Origin: JAJFFW01 sp039187035
Lineage (GTDB): Bacteria > Pseudomonadota > Alphaproteobacteria > Caulobacterales > Parvularculaceae
Assembly (NCBI GenBank): GCA_039187035.1
Contig: JBCCZS010000092.1
Location: 1 to 11,527, forward strand
Direction of reading: 5' to 3'
DNA: 11,527 nt
The notes below the pieces were generated by a model. That model was not told where the DNA came from and ran no database searches. It saw only the letters and a program-made list of their open reading frames with translations. Positions 1-6,063 of the stretch are shown here, piece after piece; the first letter of the stretch is position 1, and every line of letters begins with the position of its first letter. A program made the translations under genes and the position numbers.

Positions 1-1
1 C

Positions 2-1576
2 CGGTTGGCGTTGCGCTTTCAGCGGGGCGACCGCATTGCGCTCGTCGCCGAAACGAGCGCCGACTTCATGCGCGCTTTTTACGCCTGCCAATATGCGGGG
101 ATGATCCCGGCGCCGATGCCGCTGCCGGTCAATCTCGGGGGCAAGGCCGGGTATTTAATGCAAGTTCGCCTCATGATCGAAGGCGCGGACGCGCGCGCGG
201 CGGTCGGACCGGCGAGCCTCACGGACTTTTTACACGAAGCGACCGCCGGCCTACCCGACGTCGCGGTCTTCGATTACGCGGCGTTCGAGGCGCTGCCCTC
301 GAACGGGCGCGCGGCCGAGCGCTTCGGCCCCGACGAGCCGTGTTACATACAGTACTCGTCCGGATCGACGAGCGCGCCGAAGGGCGTCATCGGCACGCAA
401 GTGTCGGTGACGAGCAACCTGCACGCGATCACGCGCGAGGGCTTGAAGTTGCGCGACGACGACCGGGCGGTGAGCTGGCTGCCGTTGTATCACGACATGG
501 GGCTGATCGGGTTTGCGCTCTCGACGATCTTCGCCCAGCGGTCCGTCGATTACATCGCCACGTCCGATTTCGTCCGCCGACCGCTCCTTTGGTTGCGCGT
601 CATGTCGCAAAACAAGGCGACGGCGACCTACGCGCCGTCCTTCGGCTATGAGTTGAGCGCCCGCCGCGCCGCGCGCGCCGAACCGGGCTCGCTCGATTTG
701 TCGTCTTTGCGCGTCGCCGGGATCGGCGGCGACATGGTGCGCCCCGAAGCCCTCGACCAGTTCGACGCGGCGTTTCGCGACTTCGGCTTCGATCGGTCGG
801 CGTTTTTGCCGAGCTACGGGCTCGCCGAAGCGACGCTCGCGATCTCCTTTAGCGAACTCGGCGCCGGCTACGAAAAAGACGCCGTCGACATGCGCCACTT
901 CAATCGCAGCGGCGTCGCGCAGCCGGCCTCGGCCGTGACCGCGCCCGAGCAACGCCGTGAATTCGTCCTGTGCGGCAAAGCGTTGCCGGGGCACGCCATC
1001 GAAATCCGCAACGAAAACGGCCCCGTCGGCGCCGATCGCCTGGTGGGCCGCGTGTTCATCAAGGGACCGAGCATTACGCCCGGCTATTACTCCGACCCCG
1101 ACGCGTCGGCCGCAATGTTCGACGGCGAATGGCTCGACACCGGCGACATGGGCTACGTGCTCGACGGGCGCGTCGTCATCACGGGCCGGGCTAAAGATCT
1201 GATCATCATCAACGGCCGCAATATCTGGCCGCAAGACATCGAGTGGGCGGTCGAAAAGATCGACGGCGTGCGCCAGGGCGGCGTTGCCGCGTTTTCGGTC
1301 GACGCCGGCGTCAGCGAACGGATCATCGTCGTCGCCGAGCGGCGGGGCGGCATGAGCGCCGACGCGCTCGACACCCTGCGCCGCGACGTCGCCGGCGTCG
1401 TGCAAAGCGTCGCCGGCGCGCCGGCCGAACTCGTCTTCGCACGGCCGCATTCGATGGTCATGACCTCCTCCGGCAAGCTCTCGCGCGCTAAAGTCAAAGC
1501 CAAATACGTCGCCGGCGCCTTTGACGACGCGCCGGAAGCGGCCGCGCACCCCGCCCTCGCCGAAGCCAGCGTGTGA
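2..1576 (+). CDS. aasR: Fatty acyl-AMP ligase / acyl-ACP synthetase of the ceramide pathway (5' partial)
   Basis: The enzyme should activate a free fatty acid with ATP to acyl-AMP and pass it to a carrier protein, here most likely the ACP encoded two genes downstream. The frame is open to the left edge, so the true start lies outside; numbering from base 5, 523 residues are present and perhaps 50-70 N-terminal residues are missing compared with usual FAALs. Adenylate-forming motifs are visible: the P-loop YSSGSTSAPKG (117-127), SWLPLYHDMGLIGF (157-170), PSYGLAEATLAISF (269-282), WLDTGDMG (376-383), the hinge region GRAKDLIIINGRNIWPQDIE (394-413), and the catalytic Lys in TSSGKLSR (K491). The FAAL-like motifs and the neighbouring ACP favour an acyl-AMP/ACP ligase over an acyl-CoA ligase. 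In Caulobacter the corresponding enzyme (AasR) acylates AcpR for Spt. The stop overlaps the next start by 4 bases (GTGA), implying translational coupling. Family is secure; the exact acceptor is inferred from context. Confidence 0.88.
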   Translation, partial: RLALRFQRGDRIALVAETSADFMRAFYACQYAGMIPAPMPLPVNLGGKAGYLMQVRLMIEGADARAAVGPASLTDFLHEATAGLPDVAVFDYAAFEALPSNGRAAERFGPDEPCYIQYSSGSTSAPKGVIGTQVSVTSNLHAITREGLKLRDDDRAVSWLPLYHDMGLIGFALSTIFAQRSVDYIATSDFVRRPLLWLRVMSQNKATATYAPSFGYELSARRAARAEPGSLDLSSLRVAGIGGDMVRPEALDQFDAAFRDFGFDRSAFLPSYGLAEATLAISFSELGAGYEKDAVDMRHFNRSGVAQPASAVTAPEQRREFVLCGKALPGHAIEIRNENGPVGADRLVGRVFIKGPSITPGYYSDPDASAAMFDGEWLDTGDMGYVLDGRVVITGRAKDLIIINGRNIWPQDIEWAVEKIDGVRQGGVAAFSVDAGVSERIIVVAERRGGMSADALDTLRRDVAGVVQSVAGAPAELVFARPHSMVMTSSGKLSRAKVKAKYVAGAFDDAPEAAAHPALAEASV

Positions 1577-2520
1577 ACGGAACGCTCGCCGTCACCGGCG
1601 GCACGGGTCTGGTCGGCGGCGCCGTCATCGACGCGGCCGGTAAGCGCGGCTGGACCGTCCGTGCGCTCGCCCGATCGCCCGACAAAATGCAAAGCCGCGC
1701 CGCGAGCCTTCAGATCGTCAAGGGCGACCTGGCGAACGGCGAGGCGCTCGACGCGCTCTGCGCGGGCGCGGACGCGGTCGTCCATTGCGCCGGACTGACG
1801 TTCGCGCGCGACGACGCCGATTATGAGCGCGTGAACGTCGCCGGAGCCCGCGCGGTCGCGCGCGCCGCCGCGACCGCCGCCCGGTTCGTTCACATCTCGT
1901 CGCTGTCAGCGCGCGCGCCCGAGCTGTCGCCGTACGCAGCCTCCAAACGCGCAAGCGAAGACGCGGTCGCCGCGGCGCGGGCCGGCGCCGGCGCGATCTG
2001 TTTGCGTTTGCCCGCGATTTACGGGCCCGGCGACCTGCCGACGCTCCCCTATTTCAAACTCGTGCGCGCCGGTTGGGCGCTTGAACCGGCAGCCAAGCCG
2101 AGCGGCCGTGCGTCGATCCTCTACGTGGATGACGCGGCGGACGCCGTTTTGACGGCCGCCGACCCGGCCTTCGCCGATCGCGTGCCCGCCGGCGTCTACG
2201 ACGTCGGCGACGACCGTGAGGACGGGCGGTCCTGGGCGGAAATCGGCGAAACGCTCGGCGCGGTCTTCGGACGCGCTCCGCGGCGCGTGCCGCTTCCGCG
2301 GCCTCTTGTCGCCCTGCGCAACAGCGGGGCCATGGCCGTCGCGCGCCTCAAGGGCGACGCGCCGACCGCGCGAACCGGGCAAACGGCGGAGTTCTTCCAT
2401 CCCGACTGGGTTGCGCGGGAGAACCTTTTCGCCGCCGCAGCGAACTGGGCCCCGGCGCGCGATCTCCGCGCAGGATTTGAAAAAACCGTCCAATGGTATC
2501 AAGACAACGGCTACCTTTAA
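1573..2520 (+). CDS. cerR: NAD(P)-dependent epimerase/dehydratase family reductase, probable ceramide reductase CerR
   Basis: A 315-residue extended short-chain dehydrogenase. The N-terminal Rossmann motif is TGGTGLVG (8-15), HCAG lies at 71-74, the Ser region HISSLS at 107-112, the catalytic YxxxK as YAASK (Y121, K125), and GPGD at 151-154 closes the nucleotide-binding half. The C-terminal half is the variable substrate domain. Start is GTG at 1573, inside the preceding stop (GTGA overlap); no better start fits the TGxxGxxG motif position. From context it is the counterpart of Caulobacter CerR, which reduces the 3-oxo group of oxidized ceramide to give dihydroceramide after N-acylation, the reverse order of the eukaryotic route. 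The fold and cofactor class are read from the sequence; the substrate is inferred from its place between acyl-ACP synthetase and ACP/Spt genes. A sugar epimerase is the alternative but unlikely in this setting. Confidence 0.85.
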   Translation: MNGTLAVTGGTGLVGGAVIDAAGKRGWTVRALARSPDKMQSRAASLQIVKGDLANGEALDALCAGADAVVHCAGLTFARDDADYERVNVAGARAVARAAATAARFVHISSLSARAPELSPYAASKRASEDAVAAARAGAGAICLRLPAIYGPGDLPTLPYFKLVRAGWALEPAAKPSGRASILYVDDAADAVLTAADPAFADRVPAGVYDVGDDREDGRSWAEIGETLGAVFGRAPRRVPLPRPLVALRNSGAMAVARLKGDAPTARTGQTAEFFHPDWVARENLFAAAANWAPARDLRAGFEKTVQWYQDNGYL

Positions 2521-2530
2521 GAAAGGGAAA

Positions 2531-2557
2531 GGCGACGCGCGCCGGCGACGGGGCGCC
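2531..2557 (+). repeat. Imperfect 13/14-base tandem duplication before the ACP gene
   Basis: Two near-copies, GGCGACGCGCGCC (2531-2543) and GGCGACGGGGCGCC (2544-2557), lie in the 58-base gap between cerR and the ACP gene. Each copy can form a 4-bp GGCG/CGCC hairpin. A purine-rich Shine-Dalgarno-like run (GAAAGGGAAAGG, 2521-2532) directly precedes them. It is the only gap of any size inside the first four genes. Function is unknown; it may stabilise the ACP message or simply be GC-rich noise. Confidence 0.4.
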
Positions 2558-2578
2558 AGCGATCGAAAGGCTGACCCC

Positions 2579-2857
2579 ATGACCGAACAGGAAGCCGGCG
2601 GCATCAAAGAGGACGACGATCTCGTCTTCCGCAAAATTTGCGCGCTCCTGGAGCCGTTGAACCAGAAAGACGTCAAGTTGACGCGCGACACGGACTTGAT
2701 CGCCGATCTGGAAGTCGACAGCGTTTCCGTCCTCGACGTCGTGATGGAGCTTGAAGACGCCTACGATATTTCGATCCCGGTCAACACGATCTCGGAGACC
2801 AAAACGCTCGGCGAGCTGGTCGACGCCGTCCACGCAATCAAGAAGCAGCAGGCCTGA
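2579..2857 (+). CDS. acpR: Acyl carrier protein dedicated to sphingolipid synthesis (AcpR-like)
   Basis: A 92-residue acidic acyl carrier protein. The phosphopantetheine attachment Ser is S48 in DLEVDSVS (43-50), at the start of helix II, followed by VLDVVMELEDAYDISIP (51-67), typical of the family. The second motif position is DSVS rather than the DSLD/DSLS of housekeeping AcpP, and the N-terminus is about ten residues longer than AcpP, so this is a specialised carrier. The ATG at 2579 is chosen because GAAAGG (2565-2570) is a well-placed ribosome binding site; the open frame extends upstream to 2216 but only through the cerR coding region. It lies between the acyl-AMP ligase/reductase pair and Spt, matching Caulobacter AcpR, which carries the acyl chain used by Spt instead of acyl-CoA. 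Carrier function is certain from motifs; the partner assignment is by context. Confidence 0.9.
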   Translation: MTEQEAGGIKEDDDLVFRKICALLEPLNQKDVKLTRDTDLIADLEVDSVSVLDVVMELEDAYDISIPVNTISETKTLGELVDAVHAIKKQQA

Positions 2858-2860
2858 GCG

Positions 2861-4072
2861 ATGAGCATCTTCGATAAGTTCGAATCGAACGCGTCCGTCT
2901 ACAACGCGCTGTCCGCCGCCGGAAAAAATCCGTTTACGGTCGTTATGGAGGAAATCCTCTCAACGACCCGCGCGCGCATTCGCGGCCGCGAGACGGTCCT
3001 GGCCGGGACGCACAATTACCTGGGCCAATCGTTCGAACCGACCGCGATCAAAGCCGCCCAACAGGCGCTTGAAACCCAGGGCACCGGCACGACCGGGTCG
3101 CGTTTCGCGAACGGGACGTATGCGGCGCACCGCGCTTTGGAAGACTCTCTCGCCCGCTTCCTTGGTTACGAGGACTGCATCGTCTTCTCGACCGGCTACC
3201 AAGCCAATCTCGGCGCGATCGCCGGGCTCGTGAAGCCGGGCGAAGACGTCTTGTTGATTGACGCGGACTGCCACGCCTGCATTTACGACGGGTGCCAATT
3301 GGCGGGCGCGGAGACCGTCCGCTTCCGGCACAATTCGCCGGAAGACCTCGACAAGCGGCTGCGGCGTCTCGGGCCCGACGTGAAGAACAAACTCGTTTGC
3401 GTCGAGGGCATGTACTCCATGTTTGGCGACATCGCGCCCATCAAGGAATTCGCCGACGTCACCCACGCGCACGGCGGCTATCTCTATGTCGACGAAGCGC
3501 ACTCGTTCGGCGTTTACGGCGAGAACGGCCGCGGCGTCAGCGAGGCCGACGGCTTCATGGACGTCATCGATTTTTACTCCGGCACATTTTCCAAGAGTCT
3601 CGCGGCGATCGGCGGCTTCGTCGCCTCGCGCCACAAAGAGCTGGACTATCTGCGCTTCTCGTCGCGGCCGTACATGTTCACCGCCTCGCCCTCGCCGGCG
3701 ACGATCGCGTCGGCGCAAGCCGCACTCGACAATATTGTGGGCAACCCGGAAATCCGGCGGCGGCTTTGGGAGAACGCCAAGCGCTTCCACGCCGCCTTCA
3801 CGCAATTCGGGCTCAACCTCGCCGCCGAGCCCGCCCCGGTGATCTCCGTCCTCCTGCCCGACCGCGAAGCGGCCTTCATGGCGTGGAACTTCCTGTTGGA
3901 TAACGGCGTCTACGTGAACATGGCGATTCCGCCCGGCACGCCTAACGCCACGTCCTTGTTGCGCCTGTCGGTTTCGGCCGCCCACACCGAAGAAGACGTC
4001 GACCAAGTGATCGCCGCCTACGGCAAGATGGCGGAGGCCTTCGAAGGGGCGCGCGTCACCGCAGACGCCTAA
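2861..4072 (+). CDS. spt: Serine palmitoyltransferase (alpha-oxoamine synthase, PLP enzyme)
   Basis: This 403-residue cytosolic PLP enzyme of fold type I should condense L-serine with an acyl thioester to give 3-oxo-sphinganine and CO2, the first committed step of sphingolipid synthesis. Visible hallmarks are GTGTTGSRFANGT (74-86), the PLP-stacking His in DADCHACIYDG (H138), VDEAHSFG with the pyridinium-binding Asp (D211) and H214, and the Schiff-base Lys in GTFSKSLAAIGGF (K245). PPGTP (357-361) resembles the PPxTP segment of bacterial SPTs, and the length is typical. Other alpha-oxoamine synthases (BioF, Kbl, HemA) are close relatives; the ACP gene 3 bases upstream and the ceramide synthase downstream decide for Spt. 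The start ATG follows the ACP stop directly with a weak SD (CAGG, 2849-2852), so coupled translation is likely. Confidence 0.92.
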   Translation: MSIFDKFESNASVYNALSAAGKNPFTVVMEEILSTTRARIRGRETVLAGTHNYLGQSFEPTAIKAAQQALETQGTGTTGSRFANGTYAAHRALEDSLARFLGYEDCIVFSTGYQANLGAIAGLVKPGEDVLLIDADCHACIYDGCQLAGAETVRFRHNSPEDLDKRLRRLGPDVKNKLVCVEGMYSMFGDIAPIKEFADVTHAHGGYLYVDEAHSFGVYGENGRGVSEADGFMDVIDFYSGTFSKSLAAIGGFVASRHKELDYLRFSSRPYMFTASPSPATIASAQAALDNIVGNPEIRRRLWENAKRFHAAFTQFGLNLAAEPAPVISVLLPDREAAFMAWNFLLDNGVYVNMAIPPGTPNATSLLRLSVSAAHTEEDVDQVIAAYGKMAEAFEGARVTADA

Positions 4073-4282
4073 CCCGCCCTGATTTCGCCCTAAACGTGTC
4101 GGAAACGCGCCGCGCGCCGCTTATGGCGGCGTAAACAGCGCGCGCCGTTCGTCGCGCCGGCGCAACGCTGCGTCGAAAGGCGTTGTGCGGCGCCATAATT
4201 GCCCCCCTTAGCGCCTAGATTTCGACGAGAACGGGTTCTATTTCACGGCTCCAGCTTGCGTAATCCCGGAAGGATCCTGACC
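4073..4282. other. Structured intergenic region between spt and the DUF2141 gene
   Basis: This 210-base gap contains no gene. Two stem-loops are visible. The first is CGCCGC/GCGGCG (4115-4120 with 4126-4131, loop TTATG), 42 bases after the spt stop and lacking a T-run. The second is a 9-bp stem with one G-U pair (4160-4168 with 4180-4188, 11-base loop). A CATAAT hexamer (4194-4199) follows the second stem and would suit a -10 box, but nothing 17 bases upstream resembles a -35 box. The region could hold a Rho-type or attenuating terminator plus a new promoter, which would split the cluster into two transcripts; this is inference. Confidence 0.4.
4268..4274 (+). promoter_or_regulatory. Ribosome binding site fixing the GTG start of the DUF2141 gene
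   Basis: GGAAGGA lies 8 bases upstream of GTG at 4283. It selects this start over the in-frame upstream codon at 4199, because the protein then begins directly with a signal peptide. Confidence 0.7.
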
Positions 4283-4792
4283 GTGAAACAGGCGCTTTGT
4301 TTCGTCGCCGCCGCGTCCCTGCTCGCCGCTGCGGGCCCCGCTTGGGCCGATGCGGCCGCGCGCGGCGAGACCGCCGGCACCGCCGCCGATTTCGACTTCG
4401 AGCATGTCAGCTGCACCGGCGCCGCCAACGAGGTGCGCGTCGTGGTCAGCGGCGTGAAACAAAGCGCCGGGCTGATCGTCGCTGATCTGTACCGCAACGA
4501 CCCGGAGGGCTTCCTCAAGCGCGCCGGGCGGGTCCAACAAGTGCGCTTCGCCGCAAAATCGCCGGCGACCGCGTTCTGCATGAAAGCGCCCGAGGCGGAA
4601 AGCTACGCCATCGCGCTCTACCACGACGAAAACGCCAACAAGACGCTCGACAAAGGCGCGTTCGGGATCCCCAAGGAACCCTTCGGCATTTCCAACAACC
4701 CGAAGATCCGCTTCGGTCCGCCGTCGATGGACGAGAGCCTTTTTGCGGTTGCGCCGGACGGCGCGAACGTGGAAATCAAGCTCAAGAATTAA
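4283..4792 (+). CDS. Exported DUF2141 family protein
   Basis: A 169-residue protein with a clear Sec signal peptide: MKQALC, a hydrophobic stretch (FVAAASLLAAAGPA, 7-20) and a likely cleavage site after AWA (A20-A22). The mature part carries the DUF2141 signature: VVVSGVKQSAGLIVADLYR (53-71), ALYHDENANKTLDKGAFGIP (111-130) and a following FGISNNP. The D-x-N-x-N-x-x-x-D loop (D115, N117, N119, D123) looks like a metal/Ca-binding loop, and C44 and C99 could form a disulfide in the periplasm. The start is GTG at 4283, with a good SD; the upstream extension would bury the signal peptide. DUF2141 proteins have no established function. It sits between spt and the ceramide synthase on the same strand, 50 bases before the latter's ATG, so a role in handling sphingolipids in the periplasm or outer membrane is possible but unproven. 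Confidence 0.88.
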   Translation: MKQALCFVAAASLLAAAGPAWADAAARGETAGTAADFDFEHVSCTGAANEVRVVVSGVKQSAGLIVADLYRNDPEGFLKRAGRVQQVRFAAKSPATAFCMKAPEAESYAIALYHDENANKTLDKGAFGIPKEPFGISNNPKIRFGPPSMDESLFAVAPDGANVEIKLKN

Positions 4793-4842
4793 CCCCCCCG
4801 CGGTCAGCGCCCGTCGCAGCCGCGGCGACCTTGAGGCGCCCC

Positions 4843-6012
4843 ATGACCGTCGCGACCGCCGAAACGCCCGCCGCCGCGTCGCTCGCCGTGCGCGCGGTGG
4901 AGACGCCGGCCGAGCGCACCGACTTCGTGCGCGCCGGCGCGGGGGCCGATGACGGCGCCCCGAACTAGGTCGCGCCGCTCGAATTCGCGGTCGGCGCGCG
5001 GCTCAACCCGAAATCGAACCCCGTCCTCAAAGGCGCGCCGCACCGCCTTTGGATTGCGGAGCGGGACGGGCGCGCGGTCGGGCGCATCTCGGCGATCGTC
5101 AATCCGTTGCATCTCGACCGCTATGCGGACGAAACCGGGCATTTCGGATTTCTCGACGCGATCGACGACGACGCCGTGTTCGACGCGCTCTTCGACGCGG
5201 CCGAGACATGGTTGCGCGGGCAAGGCGTCAAACACGCGGCGGGGCCGTTCAGTTTCTCCGTAAACGAAGAATGCGGCCTTCTCGTCGACGGGTTCGACAC
5301 GCCGCCCTACGTGATGATGCCGCACGGTCGGCCCCATTACCAACGCCAAGTTGAGCGCCTCGGCTACGTTAAGGCGCAGGATATGCACGCGCTGCATTAC
5401 CGCAACGAAAAGCGTTTCATTCCGGAAAAGCGCCAGCGCTTCGTCGACAAGCTGCTGGCCGATCCGCGCGTCGAGCTACGCAATATCGACTTCAAAACGT
5501 TCAAAGACGACGTGAAAACGCTAGTCGGCGTTTATAATGATGCGTGGTCGGATAATTGGGGGTTTATTCCGTTCACCGACGCGCAGGCGGAACATATGGC
5601 GGGAGAGCTTCGGCCGATCATCACGCGCGAGAACGTCGTTCTCGCTTATGTCGACGGCGAGCCGGCGGCCTTCGCGCTCGTTCTCCCCAACGTCAACGAG
5701 GCGATCCGCGATTTCGGCGGCAAGCTCGCGCCCTTCAATTGGGCGAAGCTCCTATGGCGGCTCAAGGTCAAACGCCCGTCGACGGCGCGCATGCCCCTCA
5801 TGGGGGTCGTGAAGAAACTGCAAGGCCGACCGCTCGGCGTCGCCCTCGCCTACAAGCTGATCGATCTGACCAATTCGGCCAATATCGATCGCGGTCTCGT
5901 CGCCTCCGAGCTTTCGTGGATCCTCGAAACCAACCAGCGTATGATCACGATGCTGACCGATATGGGTGCGGAGATCTACAAAACCTACCGGATCTACAAA
6001 AAAGCGCTTTAA
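4843..6012 (+). pseudogene. bCerS: Bacterial ceramide synthase (bCerS, GNAT-like), interrupted by an in-frame amber codon
   Basis: With codon 42 read through, the frame encodes 389 residues resembling the GNAT-fold acyltransferase that N-acylates 3-oxo-sphinganine in Caulobacter (CC_1154 type). The ATG at 4843 follows TTGAGG (4831-4836). Family-like segments are VAPLEFAVGARLNPKSNP (43-60), LWIAERDGRAVGRISAIVNP (69-88), HLDRYADETGHFGF (90-103), DNWGFIPFTDAQ (237-248), ASELSWILETN (354-364) and YKTYRIYKK (379-387), running to the natural TAA. TAG at 4966-4968 replaces the Trp expected before V-A-P-L. The TTG at 5107 (codon 89) is the first bacterial-type start after the stop, but a product from there (301 aa) would lack conserved N-terminal strands. 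Downstream codons look fully constrained, so the defect is recent, an error, or read through. Length suits the family. I label it pseudogene because the sequence as given cannot make the full protein by normal decoding. Confidence 0.78.
4966..4968 (+). other. In-frame TAG replacing a conserved Trp codon in bCerS
   Basis: The reading is GCC CCG AAC TAG GTC GCG CCG CTC, i.e. A-P-N-stop-V-A-P-L. Relatives have N-W-V-P-P-L or close variants here, so one G-to-A change in TGG explains the stop. None of the eight genes in the window ends with TAG (three TGA, five TAA). Confidence 0.85.
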
Positions 6013-6063
6013 CCTCGCCGGCGTTTGCCGAGCCGGCGTCGGCGCGCTAAGACGCCTCCGCAC

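Noticed and set aside
251..1549. 432-codon open frame on the minus strand opposite the acyl-AMP ligase
   Set aside because: Shadow of a GC-rich gene: Arg/Asp/His/Ala-rich sequence with no recognisable motif, fully opposite a clear enzyme.
2216..2578. Upstream extension of the ACP frame inside cerR
   Set aside because: Arg/Pro/Ser-rich sequence in another frame of cerR; the ACP starts at 2579 with a proper SD.
2960..4006. 348-codon open frame on the minus strand opposite spt
   Set aside because: Low-complexity antisense translation with no family motif; spt on the other strand has all catalytic residues.
4171..4199. Sigma-70 type promoter with CATAAT at 4194-4199
   Set aside because: The hexamer 17 bases upstream (CGTCGA) is a poor -35 box; kept only as a remark in the intergenic entry.
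4199..4282. Upstream extension of the DUF2141 frame
   Set aside because: Would put 28 residues before a clear signal peptide; the SD at 4268-4274 points to GTG 4283.
4949..5263. 104-codon plus-strand frame starting with ATG near the bCerS stop
   Set aside because: Arg/Ser-rich product in the wrong frame; the bCerS frame on both sides of the TAG has the family residues.
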